Shown here: piece by piece, positions 26,349 to 37,800 of the stretch
Numbering within the stretch: position 1 is the first letter of the stretch
How the letters are laid out: every line of letters begins with the position of its first letter
Assembly (NCBI GenBank): GCA_016712565.1
Contig: JADJQU010000006.1
Coordinates: 1-64,000 of the forward strand
Origin: Planctomycetota bacterium
GTDB taxonomy: Bacteria > Planctomycetota > UBA1135 > GCA-002686595
Length of the DNA stretch: 64,000 bases
Reading direction: 5' to 3'
The notes under the pieces: model-generated
Told to the model about the DNA's origin: nothing
The model's input: the letters and a program-made list of their open reading frames with translations, nothing else
Database searches by the model: none
Program-made: the position numbers and the translations under genes

Positions 26349-27904
26349 CGCAGGACCTCCTTGTACACGAGGTTCACGGCCCGCGCGCGCTCGTCCCAGC
26401 GCAGGCGGCGCACTTCCTGGCGGCCCTCGCTGGAAAGCTGCTCCCGCAGCGCCGGATAGCGCAACAGGGCCAGGATCTTGTTCGCCATTTCCTGCACATC
26501 CCAGAAATCGACCTTGAGCGCGTTGGTCAGCACCTCGGACACGCCGCTCTGGCGCGACACGATCACGGGCACGTCGAGCGCCATGGCCTCCAGGGGCGAG
26601 ATGCCGAAGGGCTCCGAAACCGAGGGCATCACGTAGATGTCGGCCAGGGCGTACATGCGTTCCACCTCGGAGCCGCGCAGGAAGCCCGTGAAGTGCACGT
26701 GGCGCGCGAGACCCAGGCGCGCCGCGCGTTCGATCATGCGCGGCAGCATGTCGCCCGATCCCGAGATCACGAACTTCACGTGGGGTTCGAGCTTGACCAC
26801 TCGCGCGGCTGCCTCCAGGAAGTAATCCGGTCCCTTCTGGAACGTGACCCGGCCCAGGAAGAGCACGATCGGTTCGGGGATGGTCTTCTCGGCGTGAACC
26901 ACGGCGGCCTGCTCCTTGTGGGTCACGGCGTTGTGGACCACCCGCAGCTTGGAGCGATCGATGTGGTAGCGCGTGCGCAGCATGCGCGCCGTGTAGTGGG
27001 AAACGCAGATCACGCGCTCGGCGGCGTCCAGGCCCAGTTGCTCCAGGTCGCGGATGCGCGGGTTGACGTGTTCGCCGCTGCGGTCGTATTCGCAGGCGTG
27101 CATGTGGACCACCAGCGGCTTGTTCGAGACGCGAGCGGCCACCATGCCCGCCGGATAGGTCATCCAGTCGTGGGCGTGGATCACGTCGAAGCTCTCGCGG
27201 CGGGCCGCCTCGCCCACCGCCAGGGCGAAGCGCGCCACCTCGTCCAGCAGGTCCGCGCCGTAGGAGCCGGAGAAGTGCAGCGTCCTGCCCTGGTCCAGGC
27301 TCTCGGCGAAGCGCTCCACTTCCCGGGCCACCTGCTCCAGGCGCGGCGCATCCCGCAGGACCGAGGCCAGGTTCTGGACCACCTCCTCGGTGCTCCCCGG
27401 CCCTGCGCCGGCGCGGTCCAAGAGACCCCGCGCGCCCGGGAGTCCGGCCGCCTCCAGCCGCCGCAGGCGTTCGGAGTAGCAGGCCTCGTCCTGGTAGGGG
27501 AGCAGGGCGCTGTCGATCACGATCTCGCGCAGCAGCGTCACCAGCCGTTGGTCCTGGGGCGAGAGCGGCGGAGCCGTGCCCAGGTCCTCCGCGGGAGCGG
27601 CGCACAGGGCGAGGCTCCGGGCCGCGGAACGGCGTGGCTCGCCCAGGGCCCACTGGAACTCAGGCAGCACCCCGGGGTCCAGGCTTCCGGCGAGCTGTCG
27701 TTCGGCCTGGAGGCCGCGCACGGGCACCTGGTTCGCGCCCAGGACCTTGACGAAGCGCGTGTCCTCGTCGCCGTGGGCCCGGGGCACCACGAAGAGCACT
27801 TCGACGCCGCAGTGGGCCAGTCCCTGGGTCAGGCCGTAGCAGGCCGTGCCCAGGCCGCCGGAAATGTGCGGCGGAAATTCCCAGCCCAGCATCAGGACCT
27901 TCAC
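26345..27904 (-). CDS. GT4-family glycosyltransferase (glycogen synthase-like)
   Basis: 519 residues. N-terminal VLMLGWEFPPHISGGLGTACYGLTQGL is the GT5/GT4-type nucleotide-sugar fold with the GGL acceptor motif; the C-terminal Rossmann half has VLFLGRVTFQKGPDYFLEAA, FTGFLRGSEVERMYALAD and EPFGISPLEAMALDVPVIVS with the E-x7-E pair. An insertion of about 150 residues between the first strands and the IHAHDWMT motif is longer than in most GT4 enzymes. Likely transfers glucose in glycogen synthesis, given its position between debranching enzyme and GH57. The GTG at 27904 overlaps the debranching-enzyme stop (GTGA); the further upstream in-frame extension is antisense-like sequence of another gene and was rejected. 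Confidence 0.9.
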   Translation of the reverse strand: MKVLMLGWEFPPHISGGLGTACYGLTQGLAHCGVEVLFVVPRAHGDEDTRFVKVLGANQVPVRGLQAERQLAGSLDPGVLPEFQWALGEPRRSAARSLALCAAPAEDLGTAPPLSPQDQRLVTLLREIVIDSALLPYQDEACYSERLRRLEAAGLPGARGLLDRAGAGPGSTEEVVQNLASVLRDAPRLEQVAREVERFAESLDQGRTLHFSGSYGADLLDEVARFALAVGEAARRESFDVIHAHDWMTYPAGMVAARVSNKPLVVHMHACEYDRSGEHVNPRIRDLEQLGLDAAERVICVSHYTARMLRTRYHIDRSKLRVVHNAVTHKEQAAVVHAEKTIPEPIVLFLGRVTFQKGPDYFLEAAARVVKLEPHVKFVISGSGDMLPRMIERAARLGLARHVHFTGFLRGSEVERMYALADIYVMPSVSEPFGISPLEAMALDVPVIVSRQSGVSEVLTNALKVDFWDVQEMANKILALLRYPALREQLSSEGRQEVRRLRWDERARAVNLVYKEVLR

Positions 27905-29901
27905 GGGGAAGCCTCCTGTCCCGGCGCGGGTTCTTCGAGCAGCGCCAGGGCGCGCAGGATCTCGGCCGAGCTGCAGGCCTGGGCCACGGCGCCCCGGGGG
28001 CGGTGGGGCGGGTCGCCGTCGAAGGACTCGGAGACGAACCCCAGACCCTGCTGGTCCAGGTTCTCGGCGAAGCCCGCCAGCAGGATCTCCAGATTCCTGC
28101 GGCGGTACTCGTCCCGTCCATAGGCGCGCAGGTAGGCCTCGCAATAAAAGCCGCTGAGCCAGGGCCAGGCGGTCCCCTGGTGGCTCGCCTCCTCGCGGGT
28201 CTCCAGGGTTCCCTGGCCGGACCCCAGGTACTCCTTCTCGAAGGGCGCCAGACTGCGCAATCCCCGCGGCGTCACGAGTTCGGCGCGCGCGTGGCGCACG
28301 ATGTCCGTGCGCTTGCCCCGCGAGAGCGGAGAAAACTCCAGGGCCGCGGCGATCACCATGTTGGGCCGCAGGCGCGTGTCCACCTGCTCGGGCCGCCACA
28401 GGTCCGCGAGGCGCCGCTCGCCCTCCAGCCAGAATCGGCGCAGGAAGGAGCGCGTGCAGAGCCGTCGGCGGGTTTCCCACTGGCGCGCCTCCGCGAGGTT
28501 GCCGTCGGCGCGGGCCGCAAGCTCCAGGTAGGCCTGCAGGAAATACCACAGGGCGTTGGTCTCCACGGCGGCGCCGTGACGGGGCGTCCAGGGGCCGAGG
28601 TTGCCGCGGGAGTCCATCCAGGTGGCGGGCTCGGCGCTCTCGGCCTGGAACAGGGTGCCCTTGTCGTCGAGGCGGGCGCCCTCGACTCCGCCGTCCACCA
28701 GGGCACAGGCGATCTCCCGCAGAGCAGGCAGCAGCCGCTCCCGCAGCCTGGCCGCCGTCCCCCCGGCCAGGTCGTAGAGTCGCACGGCTCGCGCGAACCA
28801 CAAGCCCACATCCACCGGACCGTAGGTCGAGAGCTCGGGCGTGTTGCCGAAGATCGCGGGCAGCCGTCCGCCGCGCAGGTAGGCCAGGGCGTCGCACAGG
28901 GCCTCGCCGCATTCCTCGACCCGCCCGCGGGGGAGCAGCAGTCCCGGCAGGGCGAGGAAAGTGTCGCGGCCCCGCTCGCCGTACCAGGGGAAGCCCGTGA
29001 TCACGCCCAGTCGGCCGCCGTGGGCGCGGTAGAGGAAGGCGTCCGCGGTGAGGGCGAGGCGCGCCCCCAGGGCCTGGACGCCGGCCGGGCCCGGGGCGCC
29101 GGAGCCGGGGGCTTCCAGTTCCCGCAACCGCTGCGCGCTTTCCTTCGCCCACAGGGCCGACGGGTCGCCCACGGGCTCTCCGGCCGTGGCGGCCACCACC
29201 AGCGGCGCCCCGGAGGTCAGGGCCAGGTGGAAGAAACCCGCCGAGAACTGGTCCTCGTGGCCCTCGTAGCCGCGCTCCAGGTCCTGGGTGAACTCGAGAT
29301 TGCGGTACCAGACCGGGTCCGGCTCGAAGTTCCCCGGGCCCGCGGAGTGGGTGATCGAGAGGGCCGGGAGCGAGGGGTAGGGACGCAGGCGAATTCCCGA
29401 GGCGATGCGCTCGACGCGCGGGTCGAGGTCGATGTTCTCGTGGGTCAGGTGATCGGCCCGGCGGTAGGGCGTCATGGGCCGCAGGCGCAGCTCCAGCGGG
29501 GGGGCGTCGCCCAGCAGGCTGTAGCGCGAGAGCACCGCGTCGCGGCCGCGGGCCAGGAGCACCTCGCGCACCACGCGGGCCCCGCCGATCAGGAAGGTGG
29601 TCCGCGGCCAGGGGCAGAGTTCGAAGGACTCCACGTACTGGTGGCCGTGGGGCGCCCAGCGGCCCGGGTAGCGTGCGATCGACAGGGCGAAGGCGTGGCC
29701 GGGCACGTGCAGGCTTTCATCGAACCGCGAAAGCAGCACGTGGCGCGCGGTGTGACCCTCGGGCGTCACCACGTACAACCCGTGGTAGCGGCGGCTGGGG
29801 GCGAACAGGGGGGTCGAGCTGGCGTAGCCGCCCCGTCCGTCGGTCTCCAGCCACTCGCGGGTGTGCACCAGCTCGAGCTTGTGACAGGTCTCGCGATCCA
29901 T
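27901..29901 (-). CDS. Glycogen debranching enzyme (amylo-alpha-1,6-glucosidase, GH133)
   Basis: 666 residues from the ATG at 29901; a GTG at 29937 would add 12. Hydrolyses alpha-1,6 branch points of glycogen in the cytosol. N-terminal domain has REWLETDGRGGYASSTP and RRYHGLYVV, standard for the family; the (alpha/alpha)6 catalytic domain has GFPWYGERGRDTFLALPGLL, LDDKGTLFQAESAEPATWMD, ETNALWYFLQAYLEL and HQGTAWPWLSGFYCEAYLR. No signal peptide. First gene of the four-gene glycogen operon, ending in a GTGA overlap with the GT4 gene. No clear ribosome site distinguishes the two candidate starts. Confidence 0.93.
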   Translation of the reverse strand: MDRETCHKLELVHTREWLETDGRGGYASSTPLFAPSRRYHGLYVVTPEGHTARHVLLSRFDESLHVPGHAFALSIARYPGRWAPHGHQYVESFELCPWPRTTFLIGGARVVREVLLARGRDAVLSRYSLLGDAPPLELRLRPMTPYRRADHLTHENIDLDPRVERIASGIRLRPYPSLPALSITHSAGPGNFEPDPVWYRNLEFTQDLERGYEGHEDQFSAGFFHLALTSGAPLVVAATAGEPVGDPSALWAKESAQRLRELEAPGSGAPGPAGVQALGARLALTADAFLYRAHGGRLGVITGFPWYGERGRDTFLALPGLLLPRGRVEECGEALCDALAYLRGGRLPAIFGNTPELSTYGPVDVGLWFARAVRLYDLAGGTAARLRERLLPALREIACALVDGGVEGARLDDKGTLFQAESAEPATWMDSRGNLGPWTPRHGAAVETNALWYFLQAYLELAARADGNLAEARQWETRRRLCTRSFLRRFWLEGERRLADLWRPEQVDTRLRPNMVIAAALEFSPLSRGKRTDIVRHARAELVTPRGLRSLAPFEKEYLGSGQGTLETREEASHQGTAWPWLSGFYCEAYLRAYGRDEYRRRNLEILLAGFAENLDQQGLGFVSESFDGDPPHRPRGAVAQACSSAEILRALALLEEPAPGQEASP

Positions 29902-30069
29902 GGGCGCCAGAACGCCCGGAAGGGTGGAGGTGGACACGGCGACAGGATAGAGAATGCCCTGTCCACGCTCCACGTTTCCGGGCCGAAGCCGGGGCAAGTC
30001 CGCCGCTCGCGCGAACTCCGCCCTCCCGCGGGGGCCCCGGGCCGGCGGCCCGCCCCGCGACGCGCGGGT

Positions 30070-31572
<1,503 letters not shown>

Positions 31573-31574
31573 GG

Positions 31575-34500
31575 CTACTCCAGGCTCGAGGTCTCGTCGA
31601 GGTTCAAGAGCACGTTGGCCACCACGGTGAAGGCCGCCGTCCGGGCCGGGTCCTCGTCGGGCGCGGCCATGCCGTGGCCCTGGGCCGTCAGGGCTCGGGC
31701 CGCGGCAGGATCCGCGGCGAAGCGCGCCAATTCCTGGCGCAGCAGTTCCAGGGTCAGTTCCAGCTCCCGGGGCTCGGGCGCCCGTGCGACGCAGTAGCGG
31801 AATCCGCGGGCCAGGGCCTCGCGATCGTGGGCCTCGCGCTCCGCAACCGAGTCGCCAGTGGATCCAGCGGCTCCACCGGCGCTCCCCGCGCCCGGCTCCC
31901 GCTGCATGCGTCGCCCCAGGGCCACCGCCGCCTCCACGAACTGGGGATCGTTGAGCAGGGCCAGGGCCTGCAACGGCGTGTTCGTGCGCGAGCGCCGCGG
32001 GCAGGAGATCTCGCGGCTCGGCGCGTCGAAGAGCGCGCTGGTGGGGTAGGGGGCCGTCCGCCGCGCGAAGGTGTACAGGCCGCGCCGGTAGCGATCGGCC
32101 CCGGTGCTCTCGACCCACTGGTCGCTGGAGTAGATCATGGTCCAGATGCCCGGGGGCTGGGGCGGGAAGACGCTCGGCCCGCCGACGCGCGAGTCCAGGA
32201 GACCGGCGGCCGCCAGGGCGTTGTCGCGCAGGGCCTCGGCCTCCAGGCGGTAGCGCGGCCCGCGGGCCAGCCAGACGTTGTCCGGATCCCGCTCCAGGGC
32301 CTCCTCGTCGAGGCGCGAGTCCTGGAGGAAGGTGCGCGAGGTGACGATCAGCTTCTGCAGCGCCTTCACGTCGAAGCCGCTTTCCTGGAAGCGCACGGCC
32401 AGGAAATCCAGCAGTTCGGGGTGGCTCGGCGGATCCCCCTGGGTGCCGAAGTCCTCGGGCGTGGGCACCAGCCCGCGGCCGAAATCCAGGGCCCAGAGGT
32501 GGTTGACGAACACGCGCGCGAAGAGCGGGTTCTCCTTGGACGCGATCCAGCGCGCGAGGCCCAGGCGATCCCGCGGGAGGCCCTCGGGCAGGGGGCCGAA
32601 GACCCGCGGCAACTCAGGCTGCACCTCGGCGCCCTGGTCGAGGAAATTGCCCTTGCGATGCACGCGCGTGGTGCGCGGGGAGGCCGCCCGCTCCATCACC
32701 AGGGTCGTCGCGGTCGAGATGCGGGCCAGATCCGACTCCGCGGCCGCGAGCCGCGCCCGCGCCGCGGCCAGGGAAGGCGCGTGGGCGCGGTAGTGCTCGG
32801 CCACGCGCCGCTGTTCCTCCGCGCTGCGCAGCAGAGCGGCCTTCTCCAGGGCCAGCGCGGTGTCTTGGGCCAGGGGCGCCAGCAGCGCGCTGTCGTGCTC
32901 CTGGGCCACCGAGAGCCGGAGGCGCGCGATCGTGTGGCCGCCGCCGTAGCGTTGGGCCAGGGTGATCCTCAGCGTCGCGCCGGCCGCCGCGGCGAAGGGC
33001 TCGGCGCACTCCAGCACCAGGGAGTGGGCGCGCTCCGTGGCGCCGCCCACGGCCCAGCCGGTCTTCGGCTTGCCGTCCACGGCATGGGCCGCGGGCCAGT
33101 TTTCGCCGCCGGTGTGCTGCTCGTGGTCGGCGAAGGCGCGCTGGAAGCTCACCGGGCCGCCGCTCTTGCGGTCGGCGGCGACGCACACGGCGCCGAATTC
33201 CGAGAGCACGAAGTTGCCGTGCTCCGCGCGACCGACCGCGCGCTTCTCGCCCTGCTCCACGGGCAGCACCTCCAGGCGCAGGGCCCGGGCTCCGGCCCCG
33301 GGCAGGAGGATCGTGAATCGATAGGTGTCCGATTCGGCCGCGGCGCCGCCCACCAGGATCGAGCCGTCCGGCTGCCGTTCCAGGCTCGCGCCCGACTCGC
33401 ACTCCATCTCCGCGGGAGCCAGCACGGTCCAGGGGTCCGGACCCGACCGCAGGCGCTCTTCCCAGGCCTGTTGGGCCAGGTCCAGGGCCGGGTCGGGCCG
33501 CTCGATTTCGGCCAGGGCCTCGTCCCGGCGCTCCACGGCCCGTGCGAACGACTCGCGTTCCTCCCGCGGCGCCACGCGCACCTGGGCTCCCGACGCGCGC
33601 TGCTCGCTGGGGGAAAGCACGGTGGCGTCGGCCCGGTCCGCGTCGAAAAAGGCGAAGAAGGAGTAGTAGTCCTCGATCGTGAACGGGTCGAACTTGTGGT
33701 CGTGGCAGCGCGCGCACGACAGCGTGGTCCCCAGGAAGGCGCTCGCCGTGGTGTGCACACGGTCGTGGACGGCCTCGACCCGGAATTCCTCGGGGTCGGT
33801 GCCGCCCTCCTCGTTGATCATCGTGTTGCGGTGGAAACCCGTGGCGATGCGCGTGTCGAGGGTCGCGTCGGGGAGCAGGTCGCCCGCCAGCTGTTCCAGG
33901 GCGAAGCGATCGTAGGGCCGGTTGGCGTTGAAGGACTCGATCACCCAGTCGCGCCAGGGCCACATCGAGCGGCGGTCGTCCTTCTCGTAGCCGTGGGTGT
34001 CGGCGTAGCGCGCCAGATCGAGCCAGGGCCGCGCCATGCGCTCGCCGTAGCGGGGGGAGGCGAGCAGTCGGTCCACGTAGCGCTCCAGCGCGTCGGGAGC
34101 CGTGTCGGCCACCCAGGCGTCCACCTCCGCGGGGTCGGGCGGCAGCCCCAGGATGGCCAGCGACAGCCGTCGCGCCAGCGTGGTCCGGGGGGCTTGGGCC
34201 CGAGCGACCAGTCCGGCCCGCCGCACGCCGGCTTCCACGAACGCGTCGATGGGATTCCCACGGGAGTCGCGCGGGCCGGCGGATGGTTCCGACGCGGAAT
34301 CCGCGGGCGGCGGCACGGCCCGGGGCCCGCGGTAGGCCCAGTGCCAGGGTTGGCCGCCCAGGGCTTCGGCGGACTTCGACCAGGGGGCGCCCTCCGCGAC
34401 CCAGCGCCGCAGCAAGGCGATCTCGTCCGGCGAGAGCCCCGGGCCCGCGGGCGGCATCCTCAATTCGCCGTCGCTGCCGTCGACCACGGCGAGCAGGCGG

Positions 34501-34802
34501 CTCTGCTCGGGATCTCCGGGCACCAGGGCGGCTTCGTCCGAGGCTCCGCCGCGCAGCGCGTTCTCCCGGGAGAGCAGATCGAGGCGACCCTTGGGCGCCG
34601 GCCCCGAGTGGCAGCCCAGGCACTTGGGCCCCATGAGGGGCAGCAGGTCCCGGTCGAAGTCCACCGGGTCCTCCGGTAGCACGTTCGAAGCCCCGGGCCC
34701 GGCCCCAGGCCCGACCTCGGGCGGGGGGCGGGGGAGTCCACGGGCCGCGGCCAGCGTGGCGATCAGGCCGAGCAGCAGGAGAGGCGTGACGGTGCGCCGC
34801 AT
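31575..34802 (-). CDS. PSCyt1-PSCyt2-PSD1 (DUF1549/DUF1553) planctomycete-type cytochrome protein
   Basis: 1075 residues, exported (MRRTVTPLLLLGLIATLAAARG). N-terminal cytochrome-c-like PSCyt1 segment with heme motif CLGCH (residues about 60-65) and the LRMPPAGPGLSPDEIALLRRW tail; PSCyt2 (DUF1549) with ARPWLDLARYADTHGYEKDD, NANRPYDRFALEQLAGDLLP, TGFHRNTMINEEGGTDPEEF and a second heme-like motif CARCHDHKFDP; a middle beta region that may bind carbohydrate; and C-terminal PSD1 (DUF1553) with NPLFARVFVNHLW, GRGLVPTPEDFGTQG, VTSRTFLQDS, PRRSRTNTPLQALALLNDPQFVEAA. Forms an operon with DUF1501. Thought to work together in the periplasm on an unknown substrate, possibly carbohydrate oxidation. Confidence 0.95.
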   Translation of the reverse strand: MRRTVTPLLLLGLIATLAAARGLPRPPPEVGPGAGPGASNVLPEDPVDFDRDLLPLMGPKCLGCHSGPAPKGRLDLLSRENALRGGASDEAALVPGDPEQSRLLAVVDGSDGELRMPPAGPGLSPDEIALLRRWVAEGAPWSKSAEALGGQPWHWAYRGPRAVPPPADSASEPSAGPRDSRGNPIDAFVEAGVRRAGLVARAQAPRTTLARRLSLAILGLPPDPAEVDAWVADTAPDALERYVDRLLASPRYGERMARPWLDLARYADTHGYEKDDRRSMWPWRDWVIESFNANRPYDRFALEQLAGDLLPDATLDTRIATGFHRNTMINEEGGTDPEEFRVEAVHDRVHTTASAFLGTTLSCARCHDHKFDPFTIEDYYSFFAFFDADRADATVLSPSEQRASGAQVRVAPREERESFARAVERRDEALAEIERPDPALDLAQQAWEERLRSGPDPWTVLAPAEMECESGASLERQPDGSILVGGAAAESDTYRFTILLPGAGARALRLEVLPVEQGEKRAVGRAEHGNFVLSEFGAVCVAADRKSGGPVSFQRAFADHEQHTGGENWPAAHAVDGKPKTGWAVGGATERAHSLVLECAEPFAAAAGATLRITLAQRYGGGHTIARLRLSVAQEHDSALLAPLAQDTALALEKAALLRSAEEQRRVAEHYRAHAPSLAAARARLAAAESDLARISTATTLVMERAASPRTTRVHRKGNFLDQGAEVQPELPRVFGPLPEGLPRDRLGLARWIASKENPLFARVFVNHLWALDFGRGLVPTPEDFGTQGDPPSHPELLDFLAVRFQESGFDVKALQKLIVTSRTFLQDSRLDEEALERDPDNVWLARGPRYRLEAEALRDNALAAAGLLDSRVGGPSVFPPQPPGIWTMIYSSDQWVESTGADRYRRGLYTFARRTAPYPTSALFDAPSREISCPRRSRTNTPLQALALLNDPQFVEAAVALGRRMQREPGAGSAGGAAGSTGDSVAEREAHDREALARGFRYCVARAPEPRELELTLELLRQELARFAADPAAARALTAQGHGMAAPDEDPARTAAFTVVANVLLNLDETSSLE

Positions 34803-34853
34803 GGTGGGGAACCCCAGGGGTCCCCCAAGTTACCAGCCCGCGCCCGCCCGGGC

Positions 34854-37800
34854 TCAATCCGTGAGCTTCAGCGTGACCTTCTTCTCGGCCTGTCCCGTGA
34901 TCGTGATCTCCTTGGTCTTGACGTTTCCGTCAGGGCCCGTGGCCTCGATCGTGTACTTGCCGCGCGGCAAAGGGCCGATGCGCTGGCGCTTGGAGTCGAA
35001 GCCGCCCTCGGCCATGACCGCCATGATGTCCGCCAGGGAATAGACGCCGTTGACCTGGCGGCCCTGGGCGTCGAGCACGCGGCAGGAGGCCTCGATGGCG
35101 CCGCCGTCAGCGTCCGTGAGGGTCACCACGAGCATCGTGCCGTCCTCGAGGTGCAGCTCCACTTCGGCGGTCTCGGCCTCGCTCAACACCACGCTCGCCT
35201 CGTCGCTCACCAGCGTCGCGTTGCGCGCATGGACGGTGTAGCGCCCCGCGCCGAGCCCCTTCTGGGTGAATCGCCCGGCCCCATCCGTGGTGGTCATGGA
35301 GAAGCGGTCGATGGGCCGGCCGGCCTCGTCGCGCACGAACAGACTGGCCTCGGAGACGGGACGGCCGGCGGAGTCGACCACCCGGCCCGCAAGCGTGCAG
35401 GCGTCGCGCAGGCGGAAGTCGAGGGTCACGCGCTCGCCCTCGTCGACCCGCACGCCGTCGCGCACCTCCCGGGCCAGGGGCTCGCCCGCGCCGGGCAGTC
35501 CCACGAACGAAGCTCCTCCCGCGGCCACCGTGTAGCGGCCCGGCGAGAGCCACTCCAACAGGTACTCGCCGCGGTCGTCGGTGGTGAGTTCGCTGAATCG
35601 GCCGCCGGTGAGCGTGCCCGCGCGCACGGCGCCGTCCACGCCCAGGGAAATGCGCGCGCCCTTCACCGGCTCACCCGCGCTGTTGCGCACGGTGCCCGTG
35701 ATCGCGCCCAGGGGCAGCTCCAGGTCCAGGCTCACCTCGGGCTGGTTGGGAATCGCGCGGGAGAATTCCACGGACTGCTGTCCGCCCTGATCGGTGATCT
35801 TCTGCACCGTGATCAAGTACTGGCCGGACTGCTGCAGGTTGATCTCGTAGGCGCCGGACTTCTCCGCGGAAGCGAGGGCCAGTCCGGCCATGCCGGCACC
35901 GGGCTTGCCGCTGTCGCTGGGGATGAACGAGATCATGGCTCCCGGCACCGGCTGGCCGGCGGCGAGCACGCGTCCGGTCACTTGGACCGGGTCCTTGGGC
36001 GGCGCGCCGAGCACCACGTGCACCGTTTCGCCGTCCTTGACGGTGGCCATGGCCAGCTTGAGGTCTTTCATGAAGCTCGCCGCGGCGGCGCCCTCGTCCT
36101 CCCCCGCCTCGCCGCCATCGCCGAAGGTCATCACCTGCCACTGGCCGGGGCCCAGGTGTTCCAGCACGAATTTTCCCGCGGAGTCGGCCGTGGACCACTT
36201 CTGGCCGTAGCGCAGGTCGGGCATCTGGCCCAGGATGCGCGCGCCCGCGTTGGGCTTGCCCTGGCTGTTGAAGGCCTCGCCCGTGATCGTCCCGCCGATG
36301 CGCAGTTGCAGGACGACGTCGCGCACCAGGCCACCGGGCACCACCGAGACAGGAATGCCCTCGCTGGGGGCGTAGCCTTCCTTGGAGGCCTGGAGGTTCA
36401 GGGCGCCCATGGGCAGCGAGTCCAAGGTGAATTGTCCGTCCGCGTCGGTGGCGACCGAGGGGCCGCCGGCGGGATTCTGGCCCGAGCTGAGTTCCGCCAG
36501 GGAATACAGGCGCGAGACCTTGGCCAGGCTCGCGGGCCGGCCGTCGGGCAGGAGCACGCGGCCGCTGACCGTGGCGGGCCGCGGCAGGGTGAGCACGAGT
36601 TCTCCCAGCGCGGGATCCCGAGGCAGGCTGAATTCCACCCCCGGTGACAGCGGACCCGTTGCGGCGCGCGCCGTGGCGACGTACTCCCCGGCGGCAAGCC
36701 CCTCGGCGGTGAAGCGGCCCTCGGCGTCCTTCATGGCCACCTCCCGCGCGGGAGAATTGGGAATGAAGGCGTTGCGCGGCTTGTTCGAGAGCACCACGGT
36801 GCACTCGCTCACCACCGCACCCACGTCGTCGACCACGCGGCCGGCGATTCCCGCGGGCGCCTGGAGCACCAACGCGAGGTCCAGGGTCCCCGGCTTCACG
36901 TCGTCCACGCGCGCGCTCCAGCGGGCGGTGGGCTTGTTCGTGTCCAGGTCCAGCCCCTCGGGTTTGCCCGGCCCCGGCTCGCCCGCGGCCGCGCCGGCGT
37001 GCTTCGGAATCGACCAGGCACTGACCGTGAACGGTCCCTTGCCCAGCCCCGAGACGTTGAAGGCCCCTTGCGCGTCGGACCGGGCGCTGCCGGCCGCGCC
37101 GAAGCGAGCGTTCATGGCGCCCATGCCCTGCAGGCCGGCCGAGTCGAAGGTCACGTCGACGTGCGCATCGGCACAGGGCGTGCCGTCGGGGAGGCGCACG
37201 GTTCCGGCGATGCGCTCGCCGGAGGAAAGCACCAGGGCGATGTCCGTGACGCGGCCGCCCTCCGCGAGCTCCAGGGACTTCGAGCTGTTGAGAAAGCCCT
37301 CCTTGGAGACGTCCACGGTCACCTTGCCGGCCGCCACGGCCCGCAGCTCGAAGGCGCCATCGGCGCCGCTCTTGGTCTCGCGCAGCTCCTGGCCGCCGAA
37401 GCCCATGATCAGGGGCTTGCCGCGCACCTCGAGCGTGGCGTCGGCAATGCCCGCGCCCGCGGAATCGGTCACGCGGCCCGCCAGGGTGCCCCCCAGGCCC
37501 AGAGGCACGTTCACTTCCGTGACGCGGCCGGCCACCAGCTCGGCAATCACCGTGTGGCTGGCGGCGAAGTGCTCCGAGCTCGAGTCCAAGGCCAGGTTCT
37601 TCGAGGGCGGGACGCCGCGGAATTCGAAGCTGCCGTCGCCCAGGCTCGCGGTTTCGCGGCGGACGCTGGCCGTCTGGCTCGCGCCCGTCTGCACGCCCTG
37701 GTTCGCCATGGGGTCGGTGAACAGTTGGATCTCCGTGCCCGCCAGATCGAGCCCCTCCGGGCCCGCGGCGGGGGGGATCAGCCGCCCGCGCACGCAGGCA

